The notes under the pieces are model-generated. The model was not told the origin of the DNA. It worked only from the letters and a program-made list of their open reading frames with translations, and did no database searches. Of a stretch of 64,000 nt of DNA, positions 36,116 through 46,553 are shown piece after piece (position 1 is the first letter of the stretch; the number at the start of each line of letters is the position of its first letter). A program made the translations under genes and the position numbers. The stretch comes from DYRB01 sp963709645 (GTDB taxonomy: Bacteria > Pseudomonadota > Gammaproteobacteria > Chromatiales > Chromatiaceae): assembly GCA_963709645.1 (NCBI GenBank), contig CAVPXP010000003.1, positions 306,149-370,148 of the forward strand. Direction: 5' to 3'.

Positions 36116-36164
36116 GGGCGACGGATGGAGAGCGGGACCTCCCAGGCCGGACCGCAGACCCAAC

Positions 36165-38843
36165 TCAGAGCACCTTGGTCACCAGCCGGACGCCAGGATC
36201 CTCCTTGTCCCGCTCGATGCGGAAACCCAGGGACTCCATCAGGCCCAGCATGCGGGTGTTGGCTGTGAGGACCTCGCCCTCCATGAGCCTCAGGCCGCGC
36301 TGGCGGGCGTTCTGCATCAGGGCCCGCATCAGGCGGGCACCAATGCCGCGGTCGCGCCAGGTGTCCGCGACGACGATGGCGAACTCGCAACTGTCACCGC
36401 CTGGACGGGACATGTAGCGGGCCACCCCGACCTCGACGTCCTGTCCGTCCTCCTCCACGACGCCGATCAGGGCCATCTCGCGGTCGTAGTCGATCTGGGT
36501 AAAACGCACCAGCATCTCCGGGGTGAGCTCCTTGATCGCCTGCATGAAGCGGAAATACTTGGTCTGCTCCGACAGCCCGCGGACGAAGGTCTGTTCCATC
36601 TCAGCATCCTCCGGGCGGATGGGGCGGATGATGAGGTCCTGGCCGCTGGGTAGCTGCACCCGTTCGATGAGGTGGGTCGGGTAGGGGTGGATCGCCATGT
36701 GGCCATAGGGAGCCATCTGCGGCTGGCGATAGGCGACCTGTATTCGCGCATCCACGGCGATCACCTCCTTATCGTTTCCGATCAGTGGGTTGATATCCAT
36801 GGTGACGATCTCAGGCAGCTCACAGACCAGCTCCGAGACCCGCTGCAAAATCTTGGTCAGGGCGTCCCGGTTCATCGGGGGCATGTGCTGGAAGGCGCCC
36901 ATGAGGCGCGCCACGCGAGTGTGCTCGATCATGGTCTGAATGATGAACCTGTTGAGGGGAGGCAGCCCGAGGGCGCGGTCTTCCAGCACCTCCACCTCGG
37001 TCCCGCCCGAACCGAAGGTTATGACCGGACCGAAGATCGGGTCGCGGACCACGCCGATCATGAGCTCGCGGGCGGCGCGCTTGGCGACCATGTGCTCCAC
37101 CGTGATCCCGTCGATGGCGGCATCCGGACGCAGGCGCCGGGCGCGCTCCATGATCTCCGCGAAGGTGCGCCGCACCGACTGGGCATCGGTGAGGTTGAGC
37201 CGCACCCCGTCGACGTCGGACTTGTGGGCGATGTCCGTCGAGTTGATCTTCATGACCACCGGGAAACCGAGGACCTCCGCGGCCATCAGCGCCTCGTTGG
37301 GGGTCCGCGCCATGACGGCCTGCATGGTCGGAATGTGGAAGGCGGAAAGGATGGCCTTGGCCTCCATGATGCCTAGGGTCTTGCGCCCCTCGGCCATGAC
37401 CCCCTCGATAATAAGCCTAGCCCCATCGACGTCCGGACCCTGCTCGTGCGACATGGGCCCGGGGGACTGCATGAGCAGGCGCTGATTGCGCAGGTGCTTG
37501 GCGAGAAAGGAGAAGGCCTCGACCGCCGCCTCGGGGGTGTCAAAGTGCGGCACCCGTGCCTCGGCGAACAGGGCTTGGGCCGCAGCCACCCGGGCCGCCC
37601 CCATCCAGCAGGCCAGAACCGGCTTGGGGCTCTTCTTGGCGAGCTCGATGATCCGCTGTGCCACCGCCGTCGGATCAACGGTGGCAAGCGGGGCAAGGAT
37701 GGCCAGGACGCCATCGACTCCCGGGTCCGCCAAACAGGCCTCGACGGCCGTGCAGTAGCCCTGCCCGGGGGTGTCACCGATCACGTCCACGGGGTTGCCG
37801 TGGGACCAGTTTTCGGGGAGGGCCGCCTCCAGGATCTGGCGGGTCTCCTCTCCCAACTGGGCCACGGTCATCCCCAGCTCAGCCGTGCGATCCGCCGCCA
37901 GGACTCCGGGGCCCCCGCCATTGGTGACAATGGCAAGTCGCTCACCGACCAGGCGCTTGCCCGTGCCGAACACGTGGGCTGCGGCAAAGAGCTGGTCGAG
38001 GGCGTCGACCTGCACCGCCCCGGCGCGCTCCATGGCGGCCGAAAAGACGTCGGGGGAGCCCACCCAGGCCCCGGTGTGAGACTTTGCGGCCCGCGACCCC
38101 GCCGGGCGGCGCCCGGACTTGACCACAATCACGGGCTTGAGGCGCGCAGCGGCGCGCAGCGCGCTCATGAAGCGCCGGGCGTTCCGCATGCCCTCCACAT
38201 AGAGCAAGATGCAGTGGGTTTGGCTGTCCAGGGCCAGGTAGTCGAGAGTGCTGCCGAACCCCACGTCCGCCCCGGCCCCGATCGAGACCACGGCCGAGAA
38301 GCCCAGGCGGCGGGGGCCGGACCAATCCAGCATGGCGGTGCTCACGGCCCCGGACTGGGAGACCAGGGCAACATTGCCGCGCCGCGCCTGCTCGCTGCCG
38401 AAGCTGGCGTTGAGCCCGCTGGCGGGGCGCATCACCCCCAGACAGTTGGGCCCGAGCATACGGATGCGGTTTCGCCGTGCCGCATCCACCAGACGCTCCT
38501 GCAGGGCCGCGCCCTTGTCGCTGCTCTCCGCGAAACCGCCCGTGTGTACCACCGCGACCTTGACGCCATACTCCCCACACTGGTCCAGGATGTCCGCCAC
38601 CTTGTCCGCCGGCATGGCGATGAGGGCCAGGTCGATCTGCCTGTCCAGCTCACGCAGGCTCTTGTAACAGGGACGGCCGGCGACCTCCTTGTACTTGGGG
38701 TTGACCGCGTAGCATGGGCCTTTGAACCCGCCAGCCAGCACGTTGCGATAGACCATGCCGCCGATGGAGTCGGGCCTATCGCTGGGACCGAAGACCACGA
38801 TGGCGCTCGGGGTGAAGAGTTGGTCGACGTCGGACAAGCGCAT
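36165..38843 (-). CDS. Pat/PatZ-type protein: NDP-forming acyl-CoA synthetase fused to GNAT acetyltransferase
   Basis: 892 aa, the usual length for E. coli PatZ (886). Residues 1-450 are the CoA-binding and succinyl-CoA synthetase-like part (VFGPSDRPDSIGGMVYRNVL; MLGPNCLGVMRP; LVSQSGAVSTAMLDW). Residues 480-690 are an ATP-grasp domain (VLGFPVVMKINSTDIAHKSD; FGPVITFGSGGTEVEVLED). Residues 725-890 are GNAT (IRPIRPEDAEMEQTF; DTWRDRGIGARLMRAL). PatZ acetylates lysines of metabolic enzymes such as acetyl-CoA synthetase. Here SHTGAWVGS keeps the His that is phosphorylated in active ADP-forming acyl-CoA synthetases, so ligase activity may also survive. Confidence 0.88.
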   Translation of the reverse strand: MRLSDVDQLFTPSAIVVFGPSDRPDSIGGMVYRNVLAGGFKGPCYAVNPKYKEVAGRPCYKSLRELDRQIDLALIAMPADKVADILDQCGEYGVKVAVVHTGGFAESSDKGAALQERLVDAARRNRIRMLGPNCLGVMRPASGLNASFGSEQARRGNVALVSQSGAVSTAMLDWSGPRRLGFSAVVSIGAGADVGFGSTLDYLALDSQTHCILLYVEGMRNARRFMSALRAAARLKPVIVVKSGRRPAGSRAAKSHTGAWVGSPDVFSAAMERAGAVQVDALDQLFAAAHVFGTGKRLVGERLAIVTNGGGPGVLAADRTAELGMTVAQLGEETRQILEAALPENWSHGNPVDVIGDTPGQGYCTAVEACLADPGVDGVLAILAPLATVDPTAVAQRIIELAKKSPKPVLACWMGAARVAAAQALFAEARVPHFDTPEAAVEAFSFLAKHLRNQRLLMQSPGPMSHEQGPDVDGARLIIEGVMAEGRKTLGIMEAKAILSAFHIPTMQAVMARTPNEALMAAEVLGFPVVMKINSTDIAHKSDVDGVRLNLTDAQSVRRTFAEIMERARRLRPDAAIDGITVEHMVAKRAARELMIGVVRDPIFGPVITFGSGGTEVEVLEDRALGLPPLNRFIIQTMIEHTRVARLMGAFQHMPPMNRDALTKILQRVSELVCELPEIVTMDINPLIGNDKEVIAVDARIQVAYRQPQMAPYGHMAIHPYPTHLIERVQLPSGQDLIIRPIRPEDAEMEQTFVRGLSEQTKYFRFMQAIKELTPEMLVRFTQIDYDREMALIGVVEEDGQDVEVGVARYMSRPGGDSCEFAIVVADTWRDRGIGARLMRALMQNARQRGLRLMEGEVLTANTRMLGLMESLGFRIERDKEDPGVRLVTKVL

Positions 38844-38977
38844 GGGATTCTGACCCCCGGGCGGGAACTGGTTTAAGCTAATGACCGTTTGGTGTCTGCG
38901 ACGCGGCGCAGCCCAACCGGAGCGGGCTGATGGCTTACCGGCGCACGCCCGGCTGCAACGTCAACGAGGGCGCACCC

Positions 38978-39910
38978 ATGAATCTCGCCTACATCTCCCA
39001 CCAGGCATGCCAGGACCACGACATGGGCCGGCACCATCCGGAGACACCGGGGCGTCTGCACGCCATTCAGGACCGCCTGATCGCCTCTGGGATGGAGATG
39101 CTGGTGACGCATTATGATGCGCCGGAGGCGACCTTCGAACAATTGCATCGGGTCCACGACGCCGACTACATCCGCATGCTGGAGCGCAGCCGCCCGGCGG
39201 AGGACGGCGTCCTGAGCTGGATCGACGGCGACACGGCCATGTGCCGGGCCACCTGGCCCGCCGCCCTCCATTCCGCCGGGGCCGCTGTGCTCGGGGTGGA
39301 CCTGGTCATGGGCGACAAGCACCACGCCGCCTTCTGCTGCGTCCGCCCGCCTGGCCACCACGCCGAGCGCCGCCGAGCCGGGGGCTTCTGCTTCTTCAAC
39401 AATGTCGCTGTCGGGGCAGCCCACGCCCTGGAGCAGCACGGCCTGGAGCGTGTGGTCATCGTCGACTTCGACGTGCATCACGGCAACGGGACCGAGGATA
39501 TTTTCATCGGCGACGATCGCGTCCTTTTCTGCAGCAGCTTCCAGCACCCCTTCTACCCCCACAGCGGCGCCGACACGGACGCCCCCAACATCATCAACCT
39601 CCCCTTGCCCTCGCGCACCGGGGGTGCAGAGTTCCAAGCGGCGGTGGAGGCATCCTGGCTGCCGCGCATCGAGGCGTTCCAGCCGCAGCTAATCATGATC
39701 TCCGCTGGCTTCGACGGCCACGCGGAGGATGACATGTCCCACTTCAACCTGCGCGAGCCGGATTACGCATGGATCACGCGCCAGCTCCACGACCTGGCAG
39801 TGAGGCACGCCCAGGGGCGGGTGGTCTCCTGCCTCGAGGGGGGCTACAGCCTGTCCGCCCTGGGGCGCTGCGTGAGCACCCATATCGACGAGCTGATCGG
39901 GCACGCCTGA
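38978..39910 (+). CDS. histone deacetylase/AcuC-family zinc hydrolase
   Basis: 310 aa; ATG 38978 has GAGGG upstream. Motifs: HPETPGRLHAIQDRL at the start, RPPGHHAERRRAGGFCFFNN with the catalytic His pair, DFDVHHGNGTEDIF with zinc-binding Asp/His, and SAGFDGHAEDDMSHF with the second zinc Asp. Bacterial members deacetylate acetylated lysines, polyamines or small amides. It is divergent from the Pat-type acetyltransferase with 134 bp between them, so the two may form an acetylation/deacetylation pair (inference from position). Confidence 0.92.
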   Translation: MNLAYISHQACQDHDMGRHHPETPGRLHAIQDRLIASGMEMLVTHYDAPEATFEQLHRVHDADYIRMLERSRPAEDGVLSWIDGDTAMCRATWPAALHSAGAAVLGVDLVMGDKHHAAFCCVRPPGHHAERRRAGGFCFFNNVAVGAAHALEQHGLERVVIVDFDVHHGNGTEDIFIGDDRVLFCSSFQHPFYPHSGADTDAPNIINLPLPSRTGGAEFQAAVEASWLPRIEAFQPQLIMISAGFDGHAEDDMSHFNLREPDYAWITRQLHDLAVRHAQGRVVSCLEGGYSLSALGRCVSTHIDELIGHA

Positions 39911-39966
39911 GCCGCGGTGGCCCGCCATCCGGCCCTGCGGCATCCGCACTCCGCCCGGATCTACCG

Positions 39967-40446
39967 ATGACAATGCGCGAACAGCTCACCCTCGCGGCGG
40001 CCCTGATCCTGGTCCTCCTAGCCGGCTGCTCCAGGGACGACACCCCGGAGCAGCGGGTCCGCGCCTTCGTCGACCGGGTGGCGGCCTCGGCGGAGGATCG
40101 CGCCTGGGGCGACTTCGATGCCTATCTCGCGGGCGACTACAACGATGCCCAGGGCCTGACCCGCAAGGAGGTTCTGGGCATCGTGACCCGCTACATACTG
40201 GCCCACCGCAGCATCCACGTCTTCCAGCGGGTCCGCGCGATCGAGGTGCGCGGTCCCCGCCACGCCCGCATCGTGGTGCTAGCCGCCCTGGCGGGAAGCC
40301 CGGTGGCCGGGCACGAGGACCTGGCCAGGCTCTCGGCGGACCTCTACCGCTTCGAGCTGGAGCTGACGGACGACGGCAACGGCTTCAAAGTCTCGCGTGC
40401 CGCCTGGCAACCGGTGGGGCTGGAGGCCCTGCTGAGCGGCAGCTGA
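39967..40446 (+). CDS. predicted lipoprotein, unknown function
   Basis: 159 aa. ATG 39967 gives MTMREQLTLAAALILVLLAGC, a clear lipobox, so the protein is anchored through Cys21. The rest looks like a small alpha/beta domain (RVRAFVDRVAASAEDRAWGDF; GLTRKEVLGIVTRYILAHRS; LYRFELELTDDGNGFKVSRA), similar in outline to SnoaL/NTF2-like proteins, but I cannot assign it. It lies 56 nt after the deacetylase gene. Confidence 0.7.
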   Translation: MTMREQLTLAAALILVLLAGCSRDDTPEQRVRAFVDRVAASAEDRAWGDFDAYLAGDYNDAQGLTRKEVLGIVTRYILAHRSIHVFQRVRAIEVRGPRHARIVVLAALAGSPVAGHEDLARLSADLYRFELELTDDGNGFKVSRAAWQPVGLEALLSGS

Positions 40447-40589
40447 GCCCCGGACGCTCGCGGCTTGCCTCGCCGGGCGGGATCACCCAGAATCGCACTC
40501 GGATTTCCGCCCGGCGTATGTTCGCGACCCAGCCTACTAGGACAAGCCGGGGCCAGCCCCCCCTCACCAAAGCCAACGGAGACCGACCG

Positions 40590-41375
40590 ATGCGTCTGCC
40601 TGTTCGTCCGCTCGTCCTTCTATTGCTCGTCCTGCCCCTGGCCGCACAGGCCGCGATCAAGTCAGAGGCCATCGAGTACCAGGATGGCGACACCCACCTC
40701 AGGGGTTATCTCTATTACGACGACGCCGTCAGCGGCAAACGCCCCGGGGTCATCGTCGTCCACGAGTGGTGGGGCCTGGACGACTACGCCAAGCGCCGGG
40801 CCGAGATGCTCGCCGGCCTGGGTTACGCCGCCTTCGCCCTGGACATGTACGGTGACAACAAGGTCACCACCCACGCCAAGGACGCCAAGGGCTGGTCGAC
40901 CCAGATCACCCAGAACACGGATGCCTGGCGGCGGCGCGCCCTGGCCGGGCTCGACGCTCTCAAGGCTGACCAGCACGTCGACCCGCAACGGCTGGCGGCC
41001 GTGGGGTACTGCTTCGGGGGCTCCACAGTGATGCAAATGGCATACGCCGGGGCCGACCTGGGGGGCGTGGTGAGCTTCCATGGCTCGCTGCCCACCCCGG
41101 CGGAAGGCGAGGGCAAACAGATCAAGGCCAGTATCCTGGCCGCCCATGGCGAGGCCGACAGCTTCGTCCCGCCGGAGAAGGTGGCCGCCTTCAAGTCCGC
41201 CCTGGAGGCTGCCAAGGCCGACTGGGAGTTCATCTCCTACGGCGGTGCCGTCCACGCCTTTACTAACCCGGACGCGGCCAGCCACGGCATCGACAATATC
41301 CGCTATGACGAACGCGCGGACAAGCGGTCCTGGGCGACGATGAAGGCCTTTCTGGAAGAGGTCTTCGCGCGCTGA
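40590..41375 (+). CDS. secreted dienelactone hydrolase-family protein
   Basis: 261 aa with a signal peptide (MRLPVRPLVLLLLVLPLAAQA). The alpha/beta hydrolase core shows PGVIVVHEWWGLDDYAKRRA, the nucleophile region GYCFGGSTVMQMAY (Cys in place of Ser, typical of dienelactone hydrolase), Asp in AAHGEADSFVPPEK and His in GGAVHAFTNPDA, so the Cys-Asp-His triad is complete. The signal peptide places it in the periplasm, unlike the classical cytosolic chlorocatechol enzyme. The natural substrate is unknown. Confidence 0.9.
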   Translation: MRLPVRPLVLLLLVLPLAAQAAIKSEAIEYQDGDTHLRGYLYYDDAVSGKRPGVIVVHEWWGLDDYAKRRAEMLAGLGYAAFALDMYGDNKVTTHAKDAKGWSTQITQNTDAWRRRALAGLDALKADQHVDPQRLAAVGYCFGGSTVMQMAYAGADLGGVVSFHGSLPTPAEGEGKQIKASILAAHGEADSFVPPEKVAAFKSALEAAKADWEFISYGGAVHAFTNPDAASHGIDNIRYDERADKRSWATMKAFLEEVFAR

Positions 41376-41549
41376 GGCCGGCCGCAGACGTCCAACAGTC
41401 GGGGACGGCGGCAAGGGGATGGCGTCGGCCAGGCTACCGATGATCAAGGCCTGGTCGGCGGCGGGCTGCCCTGTCGGAATTGAACCGAGCCTGCCTGTGG
41501 CCGTCATGCCGGCGGCCGCCACACGCCGGCAACCTCAAGGCCCAGCGCC

Positions 41550-42989
41550 ATGACTACCACCGTCGTCATCTGGCTGCGCCGCGATCTGCGCCTCGCGGAC
41601 AACCCGGCGCTCCACCTCGCGCTGGCTCGCGGCGAGCGCCCGGTCCCGCTCTACATCCACGCCCCGAAGGAAGAACACCCATGGTCGCCCGGAGCGGCCA
41701 GCCGCTGGTGGCTGCACCACAGTCTGGCCTCGCTCGACGGGCGGCTCCGGGCACTAGGCAGCGGGCTGATCCTAGGGGATGGGGACAGCCTGGAGTGTCT
41801 GCGGGCAACGGCGCGGGCTGTCGGCGCCAAGGCCATCTATTGGAACCGGCTCTACGACCCCGCCCTGGTGGCACGCGACGGCCGCATCAAACAGGCCCTG
41901 CGAAGCGACGGGCTGCGCTGCGAGAGCCTCAAGGCCCATGTGCTCTTCGAGCCCTGGGAGCTGGCGACTGGCACGCGAGAGCCCTACCGCGTCTTCACGG
42001 CCTTCTGGCGCAAGGCCTCGGCTGGCGTCGGCCAGGAGGCGCCCCTGCCGGCACCTAGGTCCCTCCCGCCCCTCCCCCAGGGGCTCGCCTCCCTGCCCCT
42101 CGATGCCCTGGGTCTCATGCCCCGCATCGCCTGGGACGGCGGCCTGGCGACGACCTGGAAGGTTGGCGAGCCAGCCGCCCTAGCACGCCTGGAGCTGTTC
42201 GTCGACCGGGCCGCCGCCGGCTATGCGCAGCGCCGGGACCTGCCTGGCGTAACCGGGACCTCATGCCTCTCCCCCCATCTGCACCTGGGCGAAATCTCCC
42301 CACGGCGGATACTCCAGTCCCTGGCACATCGGGTCCCCGGGGGGCTTGCTGGGGTCGCGGAGCCCTTCGTCCGCGAGCTCGGCTGGCGGGAGTTCGCCCA
42401 TCACCTGCTCTACCACTTCCCCCGCACCCCTGAGGAACCTCTGGACCAGCGCTTCTCGTGGTTCCCCTGGCGTACAGACGGGGCCGATGCCCTGCTCGCG
42501 GCCTGGCAGCGTGGACGCACCGGGATCCCCCTGGTGGACGCCGGGATGCGCGAGCTGTGGCACACGGGGTGGATGCACAACCGGGTGCGCATGGTCGTCG
42601 CCGCCCTGCTGACCAAGCACCTGCGCCTGCCCTGGCAGGCGGGGGCCCGCTGGTTCTGGGATACGCTGGTGGACGCGGATCTGGCTGCCAACACCCTCGG
42701 CTGGCAATGGTCCGCGGGCTGTGGGGCGGACGCGGCCCCCTACTTCCGGGTGTTCAACCCGGTCCGCCAGGGCGAGCGCTTCGACCCGGAGGGGGCCTAT
42801 GTCCGGCGCTGGTGTCCGGAGCTCGCCGCCCTGCCCAACCGCTGGATTCACCAGCCCTGGGCAGCGCCGGAGCCCATCCTGCGCACTGCGGGGGTGCTCC
42901 TCGGGCGCGACTACCCGGCCCCGGTGGTGGACCTGGCCGAGTCCCGACGCGAGGCCCTCGCCGCCTGGGAACGGGTCAGGGCCGGATAG
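41550..42989 (+). CDS. phrB: deoxyribodipyrimidine photolyase (class I CPD photolyase)
   Basis: 479 aa. N-terminal antenna-binding domain (TTVVIWLRRDLRLADNPAL), then the FAD domain with TSCLSPHLHLGEISPRRI, FVRELGWREFAHHLLYHFP, TGIPLVDAGMRELWHTGWMH and NRVRMVVAALLTKHL, followed by DADLAANTLGWQWSAGCG. These are the class I photolyase FAD-site motifs, and the Trp pathway looks intact. It repairs cyclobutane pyrimidine dimers using light, which suits an organism exposed to sunlight. A class I cryptochrome would look similar. It stands alone, with 174 bp of featureless sequence before it. Confidence 0.93.
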   Translation: MTTTVVIWLRRDLRLADNPALHLALARGERPVPLYIHAPKEEHPWSPGAASRWWLHHSLASLDGRLRALGSGLILGDGDSLECLRATARAVGAKAIYWNRLYDPALVARDGRIKQALRSDGLRCESLKAHVLFEPWELATGTREPYRVFTAFWRKASAGVGQEAPLPAPRSLPPLPQGLASLPLDALGLMPRIAWDGGLATTWKVGEPAALARLELFVDRAAAGYAQRRDLPGVTGTSCLSPHLHLGEISPRRILQSLAHRVPGGLAGVAEPFVRELGWREFAHHLLYHFPRTPEEPLDQRFSWFPWRTDGADALLAAWQRGRTGIPLVDAGMRELWHTGWMHNRVRMVVAALLTKHLRLPWQAGARWFWDTLVDADLAANTLGWQWSAGCGADAAPYFRVFNPVRQGERFDPEGAYVRRWCPELAALPNRWIHQPWAAPEPILRTAGVLLGRDYPAPVVDLAESRREALAAWERVRAG

Positions 42990-43118
42990 GGCGGCGGCGC
43001 GGCGCTTTCGGGTGGCCCCGGTTGTTGGTAACATCCGCGCCGCCGCCCCCAAGTCGGGGCTGGGAAAGCCGCATTCGATCAGCAGATCGACCACCGCGCC
43101 ACCACCAGGAGTCAGGCC

Positions 43119-43586
43119 ATGTCCGAGGCCCTTTACGACGCTCACCCCTCGATGATTCGCTACCGCCCATTCTCGACCCTGCTGGCCGTCGCCCTGATCC
43201 CGCTGGGCATCGCCGTCGCCGTCATGGGCGGTAGCCTGGTCTCGGTGGAAACGGCCCCGGCCCTTCAGGTTGCCGGGCTGGCGATCGCGGCCCTGGCGTT
43301 CCTCACCCTGCTCTCCTGGTACGTCCGCACCAAGACCGACCACCTGGTCATCAAGGACGATGAGATCGTCTGGACCCACGGGTTGCTGAACAAGGGGTAT
43401 ACGGAGATCAGCATGGCCTCGGTGCGCACGACCCGCATCAACCAGACGCTGATGCAGCGGATGCTGAACACGGGCGACATCGAAATCTACACCTCGGGCG
43501 ACAATCCGGAGCTGGTGGTCAAGGGGCTGCCGGACCCGGCGGAAATCCGCCGCCTGATCAAGGGGCAACCCGCCCTGGGGGCCTAG
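43119..43586 (+). CDS. PH-domain membrane protein (YdbS/DUF304-like)
   Basis: 155 aa. Two transmembrane helices (FSTLLAVALIPLGIAVAVMG and LQVAGLAIAALAFLTLLSWYV) precede a bacterial PH domain (KTDHLVIKDDEIVWTHGLLNKGYTEISM, VRTTRINQTLMQRMLNTGDI). The TxGDIEIYTSGD end is typical. The role is unknown; many relatives are small membrane-associated proteins of envelope stress. It precedes the 99-aa membrane protein by 3 nt, so the two are co-transcribed. Confidence 0.85.
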   Translation: MSEALYDAHPSMIRYRPFSTLLAVALIPLGIAVAVMGGSLVSVETAPALQVAGLAIAALAFLTLLSWYVRTKTDHLVIKDDEIVWTHGLLNKGYTEISMASVRTTRINQTLMQRMLNTGDIEIYTSGDNPELVVKGLPDPAEIRRLIKGQPALGA

Positions 43587-43589
43587 TCC

Positions 43590-43889
43590 ATGGCCGCGGG
43601 TAACGGGTCCGACCTCAAGCTCTTTGCGCTAATCGCCGTCTCGGCGGTGGTACTGGTGGTGCTCGCCGCCGGGTTCCTGCTGCCCCTGGGCCAAGAGGCC
43701 GTGGCGACCATGAACCAGGGCATTGGGCTCAAGTCCGCGACGCTCTGGGGCTTCGGCACCACGGTCGCCCTTTTCCTATTGTTCGCCCTGGTCTCCGGAG
43801 ACAGCCTGATTGGCGAAGTCCAGTTCCTGCTCGGGTCCTTTTTCGGTTTCTTCCTCATCCTGACGCTGCTGATCGCCTGGATCTTCTGA
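43590..43889 (+). CDS. small membrane protein, unknown function
   Basis: 99 aa with three predicted helices (LFALIAVSAVVLVVLAAGFLL; TLWGFGTTVALFLLFALVS; LLGSFFGFFLILTLLIAWIF). It starts 3 nt after the PH-domain gene and probably works with it. I do not recognise the family. Confidence 0.7.
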   Translation: MAAGNGSDLKLFALIAVSAVVLVVLAAGFLLPLGQEAVATMNQGIGLKSATLWGFGTTVALFLLFALVSGDSLIGEVQFLLGSFFGFFLILTLLIAWIF

Positions 43890-43924
43890 GGGCGCCCAGC
43901 GCACCAGGGGTCCTGGCTCCCCCA

Positions 43925-43954
43925 CCCTGGCCCCGATTCCGGGGAGGGCCAGGG
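43925..43954 (+). other. GC hairpin after the small membrane protein gene
   Basis: CCCTGGCCC (43925-43933) and GGGCCAGGG (43946-43954) form a 9-bp perfect stem. It has no T-run and could end or weaken transcription before terC. Confidence 0.4.
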
Positions 43955-44024
43955 GTTGTGCGGGCCCCCGGCTGCCGCTGGACCTCACAGGCACCGCCCC
44001 CGGTCCACCACCCCGGAGACACCC

Positions 44025-44776
<752 letters not shown>

Positions 44777-44787
<11 letters not shown>

Positions 44788-46081
44788 GCGCCGGGCCCCA
44801 TAGAGCCAGCCGGGCAGCACCGTAGGATGCCTCCTGGTGCGCGGCGGCGGCGACGGGGACACCCAGCACTCGCTGCCGGATCCGGATCCAGACTGGGTTT
44901 GCAGCCCCGCGACCGGTGCTGAGCACGCGCCGTACCTGAGGTGCCCCGAGCTCGCGCAGCAGACCATAGCCTTGAGCCTCGATCCGCGCGATACCTTCGA
45001 ACATCCCCTGTAGAAAGACGCGATCATCCGCCGGCCTGGGACTGAGGCGCGGGGTGAGCCCTGGGTTATTGACTGGGAAGCGCTCTCCTGCAGCCGACAA
45101 CGGGTAGTAATCGAGGCCGGTCTCGCTCTCCGGATTCATCCCCTCGCTCAGCCGGCGCAGCTGCTCAGCATCGAAAAACCGCTGCAGCACGGCACCGCCG
45201 CTGTTGGACGCCCCGCCGACGAGCCAGAGATCCCCCAAACGGTGGCTGTAAACCCCAAATTGGGGTGCGTTGACGGGCCGGTCCCCCAGCACCTTGAGTA
45301 CCAGGGTGCTTCCCAAAGACGTCACTGCGTCCCCGACACCCAGCGGCCCAGCAGCCATGACCGCGGCGGTCGAGTCTGTAGTCCCGGCCACCGCCAAAGT
45401 GCCGGGCGGTAGGCCCGTCGCAGCCAACACGGATTCCGTGAGCGGTGCGATCCGGTCCCCAGGTGCGAAGACCTCGGGGAGCGTGACGCCCATGAGGTCA
45501 GCCTCCGTCACCCAGCGGGGCCAAGCCCCTCCGGCCGGGTCGAAGCCCAGCTTTAGGCAGTTGTTCCAGTCGCTGACCCCGAAGCGGCCGGTCAGCCGAC
45601 CGAGGACCCAGTCAGCCTGGTGCAGGGCTAGGCGCGGTTCGGTTGCGGGCGACCGCCGGGCCAGATAGAGCAGCTTGGCCAGGCTGGAGCCCGCCCCGCG
45701 GGCCGGGCTATCCGCCGGTGCCCAGGCGGCGATCTCAGCCGCTTCGGCGCGGGCCTGGGTATCGTCGTACATCAAAGCCCGTCCGAGCGGCGCGCCGTCC
45801 AAGGACGTCAGCAATAGGGTGGCCGAGGTGCCATCCACGCTAACCCTTGGCGGGTCCAGGCCCCGCAGACTTGGTGCGAGATCACGCAACACGGCGAGTA
45901 CGGCGTCCCACCAGGGGGCGGGGTCCTGCTCGCAAGCACCCCGCCCGTCTCGCAACGGCGGCGGCAGCGGACGGCGGGCCTCGCCCATGACCCGCCCTGC
46001 ATAGGATAAGGCGAGGGCGCGACACCCCGAGGTACCGAGGTCGATCCCGATGGCGCTGCCCCCCAGCCCCCCCAGCGTCAC
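44777..46081 (-). CDS. FGGY-family carbohydrate kinase
   Basis: 434 aa. The ASKHA fold is visible: IGIDLGTSGCRALAL (phosphate 1), VSVDGTSATLLL, LHQADWVLGRLTGRFGVSDW, VAGTTDSTAAVMAAG (phosphate 2) and VLSTGRGAANPVWIRI (adenosine motif). It is shorter than most xylulokinases (about 490). It resembles the group including cyanobacterial/plant D-ribulose kinases, as far as I remember. The substrate cannot be set by eye. The start overlaps the queF stop by 4 nt (ATGA), so they are translationally coupled. Confidence 0.8.
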
Positions 46082-46467
46082 GGCAGTTGGATCGGCGGCA
46101 GGGCCTGCCAGCCGGGGGCACGGTGCTCCGCAACGACGGTCGTGTAGATCCCGCCGCGGACATTGAAGTCGGCGGTGAGACGCATGAAGCGCGGGGCTAT
46201 CGCCATGACCAGGTCGCTCAGGATGCGGTTGGTCACCGCCTCGTGAAAGGCACCATCATCCCGGAAGGACCAGACATACATCTTGAGCGATTTCAGCTCA
46301 ACGCACAGGGCATCAGGGACGTACTCCAGGGTCAGCTCCGCAAAGTCCGGCTGACCGGTTTTCGGGCACAGGCAGGTGAATTCCGGGACGCGAATGCGGA
46401 TGGTGTAATCCCGCCCGGATTGCGGGTTGGGGAAAGTCTCCAGGTCTCGGCTGGGTGCGCTGGGCAT
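46078..46467 (-). CDS. queF: NADPH-dependent 7-cyano-7-deazaguanine reductase (preQ0 reductase, QueF)
   Basis: 129 aa, the short single-domain QueF type. FTCLCPKTGQPDFAEL has the catalytic Cys and Asp; ELKSLKMYVWSFRDDGAFHE is the family ESK-type NADPH motif; FNVRGGIYTTV closes the core. QueF reduces the nitrile of preQ0 to the amine of preQ1 in queuosine tRNA modification. ATG 46467 is chosen by alignment to the usual N-terminus (MPSAPSRDLETFPNP). Confidence 0.95.
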   Translation of the reverse strand: MPSAPSRDLETFPNPQSGRDYTIRIRVPEFTCLCPKTGQPDFAELTLEYVPDALCVELKSLKMYVWSFRDDGAFHEAVTNRILSDLVMAIAPRFMRLTADFNVRGGIYTTVVAEHRAPGWQALPPIQLP

Positions 46468-46553
46468 AGCGGCTGGCTCGCAGGGGTATGGAAGGAGCGC
46501 CGGCCAGGGCCCTGACCGGCAGCGATGCACAAGTGTACCAGCCGCATCCTCCC

